Assembly: GCA_903813345.2 (NCBI GenBank)
Contig: CAIIXF020000004.1
Location: 22,631,985-22,695,984, forward strand
Length of the DNA stretch: 64,000 bases
From: Owenia fusiformis
Lineage: Eukaryota > Annelida > Polychaeta > Sabellida > Oweniidae
Reading direction: 5' to 3'
The position numbers and the translations under genes are program-made. Of the stretch, positions 10,116 through 22,200 are shown piece by piece. Below the pieces are notes generated by a model. It worked only from the letters and a program-made list of their open reading frames with translations. It did not search any database and was not told the origin of the DNA. Numbering within the stretch: position 1 is the stretch's first letter; the number at the start of each line of letters is the position of its first letter.

Positions 10116-13100
10116 AACGAGGATAGAGTTTTTAAGTTTAATTCCGCTCCATCAATAACGCATTCGATTATCCTTTGCTTTTTGTCATACCACATAGTAC
10201 CATTCAAGTACGATGAACCTATATGACCTCTTCTGAACCACTCTTTGCTATTTTTATATTTCATATACCAAAAGCAATGGGAACTGTCTATTCCGAATAT
10301 TAAAAGATGACAGAGAGAGAGACTAAAAAGAATAGGTTATCATTGTGGTTGCCAGGACAACCCATCAATCATTATAATTAGTACTTTTTTGTTTTTTCTG
10401 TTTCAAATACTTTATAAATAACAACTGTGAACTTAAAGTGACACCTGAAAATGAGAAGAGAACTTCATCTACATAAATTATTCATTCTATTTTAATCAGA
10501 AAATATAATAAAATTCTATATGTTTGAATGCACATTATTACAAAAATAAAATTATAAATACATCAAAACATTTGTTATTGTATTTTTACATAATATATTC
10601 ATTTTTACATAGTATACAGGGAGACCGAAAAGATGAAACCCGTGAAAATTTCTCTTTTTAGCTTTGCAAATTACGAGTATGTGTATAAGTTTTATACATA
10701 ATGTTTTAGAACGTCTTAGGTGTGACAGAATTTTTTATAAATTAGACGAATTTCGTAATATTATAATAAATAAGAAAATCACTGTTTGCCCATTGTTCAT
10801 ATTTATTCGACTAAATCAATTTTTCAATTGGATTGATATCGACAGTTTTAAAAACAATGGGCTACATCTTTGGTCACCCTGTACGCATTCATCCGGATAA
10901 TTCCTACATGGCTTACATATTTCAAATGATTCTTCCCAGTAAATACTATACATATATATTTGCATATGGAATGTAGAAAATACATGTACAACTATAGAGC
11001 TTACATTAAAAGTAAGTGCTATACACGTTCCCATTGAACATTAATAAAATACACAGGCGAATCACATTTTGTAAACAAGCGATTTAATTGTTGGTGGCTT
11101 TGTCATAAAAACTTGTGAAATACGACTTCCCTTCTACCAGGTCGATGATTACCGGGAAAAAGCATTTTGACTAAAGAGTACATAGTTTTAAACCATTTTA
11201 TTTGAAATGTTCGCAACAACCGAGTTTCATTGAGTGCTCTCTCATTTCAAGAGAAAAAGGGGCTAAATGTGGTGACTACGTCGTGTATTTTTTGATTATG
11301 AAGGAAATAAATAATACAAAGGTCGTTCGAAAAGTCTTGCACGACAGCTTCTCAAGAGAAGAGATTTTATTATTTTTATGTGAAATTTCATACAGATATA
11401 GTATTACCCTTCCTAAAAGTTTATATGAAATTTCAGGATCATAAGCAATATACTTCTTGAGAAACATAGACTTAGAAATTTGAACCAATGGCTCCATGGT
11501 GCATATGACGTCATTAGATGGAATTGATTTTGTGAATGCCTTTATAGACTGAGGTGATTCCGTCGATCTTTGTTCTTTCATCTGTTAATCAGGTTATATT
11601 ATAACTAATTTATATTTAATCTAAATATACAGTACTAAACATATAGTCTTCCTTTTCAGTTATACTTGTTTATACTTGTAGCATTTCGTCCAGTCCATAA
11701 GCAAATGTCTGAACCATCCTATGTATAGGATATCAAGCCCTCTCATAAGTGCAGCTACCCTCAATCCATTTCCCTTCTCTTATTACATCTTGGAATACTT
11801 AGCAGACCCTATTGGAGTCATCATATGCAATATGTTTTAATCATGAATGAATATAACTTGTGTAATACTGTTTCCCCATTCTTTATCATGTATTCTATCA
11901 ATGTTTTCTGCTCCAACTTTATTATTCCGAGCCATATTCTCCAATATTTCCTGAATTCATGAGAACTTTGATAACGTCCCAAAATCAGGTAATTTGTCCA
12001 AGATGTTTGAAGAGTATATTTATGGTCATTCTTTGACATAACCAAAGAAAACAAGCTGGGAAATATTGAGAAAGTTTCACATTTTCCATTGAGAACAATA
12101 CTAGAAATTGTTTACATTTAAATTGACAGTTTATTAAAGTTACATTAGAGTGCTTTGAAACATTGATCTTTATGTGTTACTAGTTATCTTTTACAAAATG
12201 ATATGGACCACAGTGTCATTGCACCGTGGTTACTATAGCAACCGTAAAATGTTAAGTAGTAGGCATACATGAAACGTTGACAGTGTAAGGGAATAAGATA
12301 TTGGCACACACATACCAACTATGAACAATATTTGTCCATTATTCTCACAATTAGACATATTTGTGCAAAGCTTTTTGAACAACCCTTGTATGTTATAAAA
12401 AACTACGTCGTTTTCTATGTTGTCTTGTTAAATGTCAAGCAATCACATAAATTCTTAGGCTCTACGTATTTCTTGCTTCAAACTGTTTCTTTTTGTGTTC
12501 GTTTCATCCTTAAAAAGAATTTTTGGATTTGCATCATGAGGGTTAAACCCCATTGAACTGCAGTCAATTAATTCCCTCCTTTTCACCAATCTAATTCCAG
12601 ACGTTGAAGTTCTTTCTTAAAAACGTCTTCTATTGAAACTATGAAAAGCATTACATCATTGAAAATACATTTTACGTACAATGGGATCTACTACAGACTA
12701 CATGTGTATTTATAAAAACGTGCTTCACAAATGGGCTCGTACGCAATGGACTGCAACGCCCAAACAAATAAAATCATTTACATCTTCAAAATTGATGCAT
12801 CCATTAAAGTCACTTGTTCTTTAAATGGAATCTTTAAAGGAAATCTTTCCTTTCCTTCTTTATGACAATTCAAAGAACACCGGGGTATATTTAAGGACTT
12901 AAGGCCTGGACCCAGTACATTGTAGACTGATTCATTCCTTAAAGGTGTTGTGTCAAACTTTGCACGAGATGTGTAGCATCGAGCGCTAAGTTTAGGAAAC
13001 AACGTCTGCATGGAATAAATTAGCCACGAAGCAATAGTCTTGAGCTTAAATTCTTTTCACACATTGCAAAATAATTTATACAATAATAGCATATAATAAT

Positions 13101-13395
13101 AACTATTAGCTAACTGATCACTGAAGTAGACGCAACCTGAAACTTACATAATCGGCTGATTATGATACAAATCTACAAAGAGATGTGTGTATTTGTAAGT
13201 ATTGTAAGTGGCATATTGACAGGTTCAGAGTTTGAGAAGCCATTTTTATGTTATCATCGTTATTAAGGGAGGAGGGGGTAACCCAGATTTCAAAGAACCT
13301 ATCTACATGTAATACTGAGCATCATGGGATAAGTTCATCTTTGAATTCTGGGTTATTTCACCACTTATCGCCATTTTAGTTTGCTGACTTTGTGC
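10116..13395. other. No supported gene
   Basis: AT-rich DNA downstream of the TNF gene. Minus-strand open frames at 11276-11581 and 12778-13011 were read and not assigned to any family. A fragment ggttactatagcaacc near 12227 resembles the inner end of the mariner foldback element. Part of this stretch could be 3' untranslated sequence of the alternative last exon at 13396-13662. Confidence 0.45.
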
Positions 13396-13662
13396 TTACG
13401 ATAACTGCACTATGCCCCAGAACGTTGCATATTTTTTCCAATTCCATTCTGACCTCATGGTTCTCATATCTTCAATTCTTAATGTGTCTCCTTGTTTCAA
13501 ATACGCAACTGCGAATGAAGAACAGGATCGGTCCCTCGCATTATTTGCTGCAAAGCTACTCGCTGATTCGTCTGAACCTTGCGTACACGCAATATATGGT
13601 TCGCTATTTCCATTTACAAAAATGCCGGCTGTATTCTCAGGGAGCGCCGTATGAAAGGTAAT
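13396..13662 (-). CDS. Second TNF-domain last exon (alternative 3' exon or paralogue)
   Basis: On minus, a TTTTAG acceptor is followed by 88 codons and TAA in phase 0, starting ITFHTALPENTAG and ending KKYATFWGIVQLS. The end matches the last strand of TNF domains (FFG-hydrophobic). LKQGDTLRIED is a TNF-type 'GD' strand. The cysteine pair IAC and RSC-SSFAVAYL lines up with LEC and HSC-FSAGLIHI in the last exon at 16267-16569. Both exons start in phase 0, so the common exon at 18936-19054 could splice to either. No separate upstream TNF exons are visible between 13662 and 16267, which favours an alternative last exon over an independent gene. That choice is inference. Confidence 0.75.
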   Translation of the reverse strand: MTFHTALPENTAGIFVNGNSEPYIACTQGSDESASSFAANNARDRSCSSFAVAYLKQGDTLRIEDMRTMRSEWNWKKYATFWGIVQLS

Positions 13663-15671
13663 CTAAAATATCAAATTATGAACTTTATAAGTAAAAACAT
13701 TTGCGCCAATCCAGTTAATTATTTCTTTGAATAGAGGCAGAGTAAAATCATTTCTCTAATTTAGTCTGTAACTAATTTTAAATTTTGAAATATACCTGTG
13801 TGAAAAAATTATTGATTGTGAAAAAATCATTGATATTATTCAAAATATAATTCCAATTATATCAGGCAAAATAAGTTATTTGCTTCCATTTACATAAAGC
13901 TTGCTGATTATGTGCATCTTTCGTGATTATTGTACTTTTCTCATTTAAAGGAAAAACTTTAAAAGCCTAGTGTTCAAGAAATACTATAGTGCCATCTATA
14001 TTAGTCGAACATCTTGGGACCATTTATCTAAGTAAGCTGGATTGTTTCGATATCTACAAACGAAATAATTAGTCCAAAGAATAACTGGTATTGGGGAATT
14101 GCAGTTGAGATACAATTATATTATAGACAATGTAGGCAATTCAACTCAGATAGTGAAACTTTGAAAGAACTGTCAATACAACAGTTAGAGTCACATTTAT
14201 TTTTACACCTATGCTATTCAGTCCTTAACAGTAGTTAAATGATATTGGGACGAGGTTTTCACTCATTGATCAAATTAGATTTTTTTGTTTTTTGGGTGAA
14301 GTAATTTATTTCAGGTTAAGAATAACTTGCTGGAATTCTTATCCTTAATAAACTTAATATTTTTTAATTCATAACGATTTGTAACTTTGGCAATCAATAG
14401 ACTGGAGTCTTTTTACGTTCTTTTCTGTAATAATAGATTGAAGCTTGACAATTCTTTTTTGAAGCTAATTAATTAATTTTTGTTAAAATTGAAAAATTGC
14501 TAGTATTTTCTCTTCAGTTTCGAACTAGGTTTCGAATATTTTTTCACGCTTTGGTATTTCCTAGAAAATGGTTATGCTCGGGTCATTTTTTAAGCTGATG
14601 TCATATAATAAATAATATTTTGGGGGTTTATTTACGATGAAAAAACAGCTACTAGTCCTTCAAGATAACTCCAAGATATAGGATGAAAAAATGTGGATTC
14701 AAAATTTATTTTATCAGAAAAATATTTATTTCTTATACACATGTATATTGCATTTCACAGACATGAACACTGGCATTCTAGTACATCAAGTTACAAAGAT
14801 CATCCTCACGAGGTTTTATATCTCAAAACAATTGGTGAATCACACCTAGTACATTATATACATTTATATACATGTTTACATTTATATTTATGAACACATA
14901 TCAAAATAATGTACACTAATGGACTGATTATGTACAGTGTACAAAATATGCATTCACAAGAAAAAACATTTACATTGCCAATGAAAACCACCGAGAACCT
15001 ACTGTAATACTATGTTTATTATGTCTGGCATTTATTTTCGCGATTCATTACATTTCAATTTTGACAAAATTGTTTATTACTTCAAAACCGAAAGTATATA
15101 TCAGGGCAAATCAATATACGATAATTATTAATTCCATGAATTCTGCTATTCTACCACATCCTGCGCCATGTGTATTGATATCAACGACATTATATGTGTG
15201 TTATCGTGATGTCAATACAACTGTCTACCATGACCATGCGATATAAATTAAAAATATTGCTAATTATTTCTTATTATTTTTTTTGACAAAAATCAAATTT
15301 TGGTATGGAAATTCGGACAGCATGACAAATTATGCATCAAGTCCGTTGATAATTTCTAACTGGTTAATAAAATATGTTTCCGACCGGGTTTCAAAAGGGG
15401 TTGTTTGATATGACATACTTATTTAAAAATAACACGTTTTATAATGTCCATTTGTTTTGTATCCTCCAACATATGCTCAACATATTCAATTTACTGACAC
15501 ATTAGGTATAATTAAGAATTTAATAAGCTGTTTTTGAGAAATAATAAGCAATATTTTCAGTATACGTCGCATGATTATGATAACCAGCTGTGGTGACTTT
15601 AAAATAGCACACATCAAATGTCGCTGGTATCAACAGACACTACGCAGGCTTTTGATAATATCAATTATCGT
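13663..15671. other. Intron or intergenic DNA, nothing recognised
   Basis: AT-rich sequence between the distal last exon and a MITE. I found no exon with coding character, no RNA gene and no repeat. If the distal exon belongs to the TNF gene this is intron. Confidence 0.5.
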
Positions 15672-16064
15672 AAAGGACGATTCTCGGTTTGGAGAACAGT
15701 CTCCTGGGCTAATAATTTTTTCATGAAAAATATAGAAATATTACCCAAATCAAACTATGAATATCCGAAAGAGGACATTTAAATCTACAAGATGTAAAAA
15801 TAACAAATTGGTCTGAAGCAGGGATAATGCTCAATTAGACCGATTCAATAAAATACAAGTCTCGATTTGGGGAAAGAAGTTCATCAGTGTACTGCGCTAA
15901 TATTTTTTTGCGAAAAATCTAGAAATATTACCCAAATTAAATTATGATTATTCAAAAGAAGACACTCAAATCTATATTATGTAAAAAAATCAAATTTGTC
16001 CGAAGCAGGGATAATGCTCATTTAGATTGATGAACTTCGTTCTCCAAACCGAGAATCGTCCTTT
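15672..16064. mobile_element. MITE with 26-bp perfect ends and internal direct repeats
   Basis: Ends at 15672-15697 and 16039-16064 are perfect inverted 26-mers (start aaaggacgattctcggtttg). Inside are two direct copies of about 150 bp, each holding tagaaatattacccaaat and gaagcagggataatgctca. It lies just downstream of the proximal TNF last exon. Confidence 0.88.
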
Positions 16065-16266
16065 GCCCATCTTTACCTCAATAATTCCTTCGTTTTCAAT
16101 TCTGTTCCAACTAAATAGTTCAACCACATGTAATTCAAGGTAAAAACATTCAGGAATCCTATTTGTTTACCACCCAAAACAGTCACAAAATGTCTGCTTG
16201 AAATTTCGCTCAGCACGCCCATTTTTACTTAAAAAAAACTCAAAGAGCAGGATAATCCAAAATAGC

Positions 16267-19200
16267 CTAATGTATTTGATAAAGTCCAAAAAAGCTTTCC
16301 GACTCATTAAACTTAGCCCTACCAGTTGCATTTAAAAATTTAATGAATAATTCACTGTTTGGCGTATCAATGTGTATAAGCCCAGCTGAAAAACAACTAT
16401 GTCCCGGTCCAAGTGTTGGTCCGTGATCTTTATCTGATCTTGGGATGTTCAAATGTCTTAAGTCTAGCACACATTCCAAATGTACCCTTTGCTTTTGATT
16501 CCCTTTCTCGTCAGGTTCGTTCAAAACCAAAGCTACCCTGTCGTATAACTTTGTGCTTTCTACTGTCACCTGAAACAGAAAATGTTTTCAGGTTTAATTT
16601 TAAAAAAAAAGCAAATGTTTTCAGGTTTAATTTAAAAAAGAAAACAGAAAATGTTTTCAGGTTTAATTTTAAAAAAAAACAGAAAATGTTTTCAGGTTTA
16701 TTTTTTTAAAAAAAAACAGAAAATGTTTTCAGGTTTAAATTTTTAAAAAAAACAGAAAATGTTTTCAGGTTTGATTTTTAAAATAATGAAATTTTGTTTA
16801 ACCTTTTTAGGTATAATATCAACAAAATGTATTTTCAGTAACCGGATGTTACTCTTAACCGGATGTTACTCTTTACACACTGGTAAAATATCTGGATAGA
16901 CATCGACCTCCTTCTTGGTGAAAAAGATGGAAATAAAAAGAAGAATTTCATCCATTTTGTTATAAAGACGTAACAGCAATGAATATGAATAATGTGATTG
17001 CCGAATAACTTTTTCCAGCTTTTTTCTTGGTTTACTTGAAGAAAGTGCAAATAGTTTACAGACAGGGCTAGCTTTGGTTTAGAAATGTGAATATACGTGT
17101 ATACAATCGGGATGTCATTATACTACAGGATGTCATAAATCTTCCGAAACAACCGCTATTTTTTAATTCTCAATTAAATGTTGTTTACACGCATACAGGT
17201 GTCATGACGTCATAATATGAGAAGGATTGGCTTAAGAAATTTTAGAATGCTTGTGGTAATAACCTCATGAACAATAAAATAGACCACTTTTACATGTTTA
17301 TGATAATTAAATTATCTCTAAAATGACAAAAGTTTAAGAATATTCCTTATTACTCGAACTAGAGTAATTCCATGGAAAATGGGCGATGGTACTAAAGCAA
17401 GCCTCTCAATAACTAAACATGGTGAACATGTCTAAACTTTTATGATTTCAAATTGGCTGCAAAGAACACGCTGATTCAAAACAAGCTATTGTATTTTCAA
17501 AGTCCAAAAGGCTTTCCGATTCATTGAACTCTGCTCTTTCCGTTGCATTTATATCTTTAATGAATCAATCGCTGTTTGGCTTATTAACACAAATAAGCCC
17601 AGCTGAAAAACAACCTATATGACTTGGTCTTTTAATTGGGTATAACGTTTTCAGGTATTATATGAACAGAAAGTATTTCCAGGTATAATGTTTCTAATTT
17701 TTGGGCATATGTGTTTGGGCAATATCAACAAAAAGTGTTTTCATGTATAGTATCAACAGAAGATGTATTCAGGTAAAATGTTTTGAAGTGTTGCATCAAC
17801 AGAAAGTGCTTTCAGGTATAGTATTTTAGTATAATATCAAGGGAAAGTGTTTTCAGGTATCATGTTTTCAAGTTTGTCAGGTACAATATCAACAGAAAAT
17901 GTTTTCAGGTATGATGCTGTATAGTATAACATCAACAGAAAGTGAATTCTTGTATGTTTTCAAGCATAATATGAAAAGAAAATGTTTTTAGGTATAATAT
18001 TAATAGAAAATGTTTTCAGGTATAATATCAACATGAAGTGTTTTAGGTACAATGTTTCAGGTATAAAATAAATAAAACGTGTTTTCATAATAACGTTTAC
18101 AATATATTATAAACAGATAATTTTTATGATGTTTTCAAGTATAATATCAACAGAAAGTGTTTTAGGTATAATGTTTCGGGTATAATGTGAATAGAAAGTG
18201 TTTTCATAATAATATTTACAAATATATTATCAACAGGGAGTGTTTTTATGATATTTTCAAGTATAAAATCAACGGAAAGTATTTTTAGGTACATCATCAA
18301 TTGAAATCATTAAGAACATGCTGGTCATGCAGTATATGTTATATTTGAAAGGGTAATCGAGTGGTTGCGGGTAGGAATATTGTTTGGAATTCGGAAAATA
18401 GCCAGAAGAGACGAGAATCCACGAGGACAAATAAATAATATATTACCGAAAGCGCGTGAAACGTGGATCATTTTGCCGTAATTTGTGGAAATAAATGCCA
18501 TTCATAATGATGAAATAATACATTTCAAAATAAGATATATTTTGTCTATTTTTATTGGGGCAACTTCATGGAGAAAATGCTACCGTAAATTCATAATTTT
18601 CCTTAAAAAGAAATCATAAGTAAATATGAATAGTAAGACCTCATTATGACTTTTCCACCTTTGTTGGTTTAGGTTAAGAAAGTGCAACTAGTTTACTTAT
18701 ACCGCTAGCATTGACTAAGAAGTACATGAGTATGCATGTACGGATACCAAAATAAGATTGTCATTACACAATAGGGTGTCATACATCTACCAGAACAACT
18801 GCTAATTTACAATTCTCAATTTAATTGTTGTTACAACACATTCAAGTATCATGACGTCCTGAGAACAATTGCCCAATTAGTTAAATTTTAAGATGTTTCA
18901 TGTAATAACCTCCTGAACAATAAAATGTAATTTACCTGGAAATAAACCATATAAAGACCCTTTTGCTTTACAGTAATGGTCCCCTCACTGTAGGTCAAAT
19001 CATCAGGTTGTGGCCAGCCTTTAAGACCAGTATCCCATTGCTTAATGACGCCATCTATAACACACATTTAACACAAAATGAACATCTACTGGGTTTAACC
19101 AAGGGTGCACTTCTTTAGTTCGTTCAGTGTATGCCAAGTGCTGGTATCGCCATTTTTAGTTCAGTGCCAACTAGGTTAAAAGGAATATGGTTTGGGTTTG

Positions 19201-22200
19201 TTACTATCATACACTGAACGAACCAAATGTAAACATATCATGCTTATGTCACAAGAGAATTTAAACCTGATCGAATTTAAATTACTAAAATTACAAAAAT
19301 ATATTTACAATTAAGTATTATAGTTTATATTGCTCTGTGTTTTGTATTGTTGCTCTTTATGCGTTTCCATGATCAGAAATTAATCTTTTGATGTAAATCT
19401 AAAGATGTTATTACGGATACATGTATTTGCTTATTGTGATAGGGTTGGGATACAGCTAGTCGTTTACAGTCTCAGTCAAAGAAAATCATTCTATTTCAAT
19501 TATTTTATTCCATATAAATAATGCAATACAATGCAAAACATATGGAAGAAATTGAATTAATACGAAAAAGGCATGTTTTAAAATATATTAGAATACTTTA
19601 AATTGGAAGGGAAAAGGCAGCTGAGAGTATACATTTTGCGAAATATTCAAAATAGCTAAGAATATTTCAAGAGATATATACCAAGGGGTTATGAACAGAA
19701 GACAGATAATGTTAAGAATACCTAAAATACATTGTTCTCTTACCATGACGTCATTATATCCATGGTGACAACAATTGATTTGGGAATTGTCAACTTTACG
19801 AAGTGGCCATTATCAGAAACTACATAAAGTTAGGAATTCCTAAAATCCATTGTTCTTTTTACTACAATCTCAACGCTTCTGTTCTTCACCCCTATATGAG
19901 TAATGATTAAATAAGGTTTATATACATGTTCCGTGGCCCACTTCAATGTTGTCGATGTCAGTATTTCCGATGAGATGCATTGCCGACGGCGTCTAAAAGG
20001 ATAAATATTTTAAATAATTGGCTGTTAAGCAGATACAGTACCTGTCTCGCTCACACGTAATTCCTTATTGTTGTCCCCTGTGAGGTGTATGGCCAACGGA
20101 TCCTAAAAGGTAAAAACAAGTTGTTTTGATTTTAATTTTAAATGTAGCTTTGCCATGATTGACATCTGAATAATGCAATCCAGTTAAAAGCATGGCCAAC
20201 GGCTCCTAAAAGGTAAAAATTAGATTTACCATTTTAACACGGAAAGTGTATTATCCAATGGTTTTTCCATTTGGTTCGCGGCTACCGTTGAACCTTCTAA
20301 AAAGCAAATGTTTGATTTATTCGAGGAACATAAGAATCATTGAATACTGTACCTTTGCCAGTAGTGACATATCCGATGCGTCTATGCCCAGTGAGATGAA
20401 AAGCCACTTGTTTCTAAAAGGCAAGAGTAAGTATGAGACGGACATGTGATGGATAATCTCTATCCACGGGTCTCTATCCCCTTCTTTTTCTTTACCTAAT
20501 TAGGGCTAACTCACAAGGAATAAAGAAATGAGCCCTGTGAGTAACACCTCATGGGGACAATTTCTAGTTTATGAATAGTCACTTTATAATCTTTGAATCC
20601 CATGTATAAACATACTGTCCAGTCGATCGCCATCAGCTTCTAAAAAGTAAATTTAAAGATTTTATTAATTCAATTTTGAACTATACTATACCTTTTCCAA
20701 AATGAATAGGCCTAATAGCAATATCCAGTCCAGTAAGATGCATGGCCAAAGGTATCTAAAATGTAAAACAAATTTGTTTTTGTTTAAATTTGGAAATATA
20801 CCATACCTTTGTCGAAATGGATGTCTCCGACAAATTGGTCCCCAGTGAGATGCGTTGCTATGGGAACCTGCAAGGTACAACAAGTGTTTATTAGAACTTT
20901 TCAATAAACTCTGACCTTGGCAAACCAAGGAAACTATAGGGTATGTTGCATGGATTACTTTGTCCAATTGCTGCCCTGAAACTGTAAGAAGCACATCATA
21001 ACCAATAGATGGCATGATTTAGTGAATTAATTGAAATCGAGTACATGGAACACCCCTGTATATGACATCACTATTTGTCATGTTTACTTCATAGATTTTC
21101 TATTTTAAAAGTTTTTAAAAATGTCCAATGGTAGAGCATTTGACCAATAAGTTTTGAATTTGGGCCCTTTTAATTCTACGAACTTTTCAACATTTTTTGT
21201 CTACATCGTCTCAATCTGCATGATGAATTTATTATCTTTGATGGACTACCCCGTTTAAGCAATCATTTGAGCTTGTTATGATGAGATGGTACATATAATT
21301 GACATTATTAGGGGGTTTATATAATATTACTAAAACTTCCATGTCTTATTTTATTAGCTTATTAACCACATCCAATCTAGAATTTGTTTTCCTCATGACT
21401 GGTTACGCTTTTAGATGTTTTACTGTTTCTCGATTGTTTTGCTATGTATGCTCTAAGTCTCACGCTTATATATTTGAGGTATTTGATGTTTCACTCTGGC
21501 TTTATATAAATGGTAAATATGGTCTATTTTGGTTAAGATTGCTTTGCTTTCCAAGGTTTGCCACTTGTGCACACATATGTATACATATTATCCCATTTAT
21601 ACATTAATGCCACCTTTGTTTGTTGAAGGAAACATGATTATTGTGACATCATACACTGAGCTTATACCATACCTTTGCCAATATGGATATCTCCCATAAA
21701 GTTGGCCCCTGTTACATGCATGGCCATTGGCCTCTAAAAAGCAAACCTACATATAACAAACAATAAAAACAAATAAACAAACAAACAAATTATGTTGGTG
21801 AATGCCTACTTCAATTTAAAGTCGATATTACTAAAGCTACATACAACTTACTATGATAAAAGAGAAGTTTTGAACGCTATATATTAATTTAAATGTCAAC
21901 TTACAAACTTAATGGTATACCTACTCCTAATCATTAAAGATGCATGTAGCTTACAGCAAGACTTCAACATGCAAAAATGTGACAACCTGGCAAGTTATTG
22001 AAAATGATTACAAAATGTAACAATTTGTTACAGCTGCTGACCGCAACAATAGTCACAAAAACAACGGTTTATCAATATCCCAATGTTTCTTGTTGGTGAC
22101 AAAATCACTGAATGCTAAATTTAAGGTACTGGGCAAAAGAAATGAAAAATTAAAAAAATCAACCCCACGCAATCTGGCAATGTATAATTATTGAACAGTT

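Noticed and set aside
11276-11581. Minus-strand frame of 101 codons
   Set aside because: No recognised motif; codon content looks like AT-rich non-coding DNA with internal repeats (gaaatttcat).
12778-13011. Minus-strand frame containing LNIPR, also found in the TNF last exon
   Set aside because: Only five residues match, flanking residues do not, there is no TNF-like end or cysteine pattern, and DNA similarity is weak.
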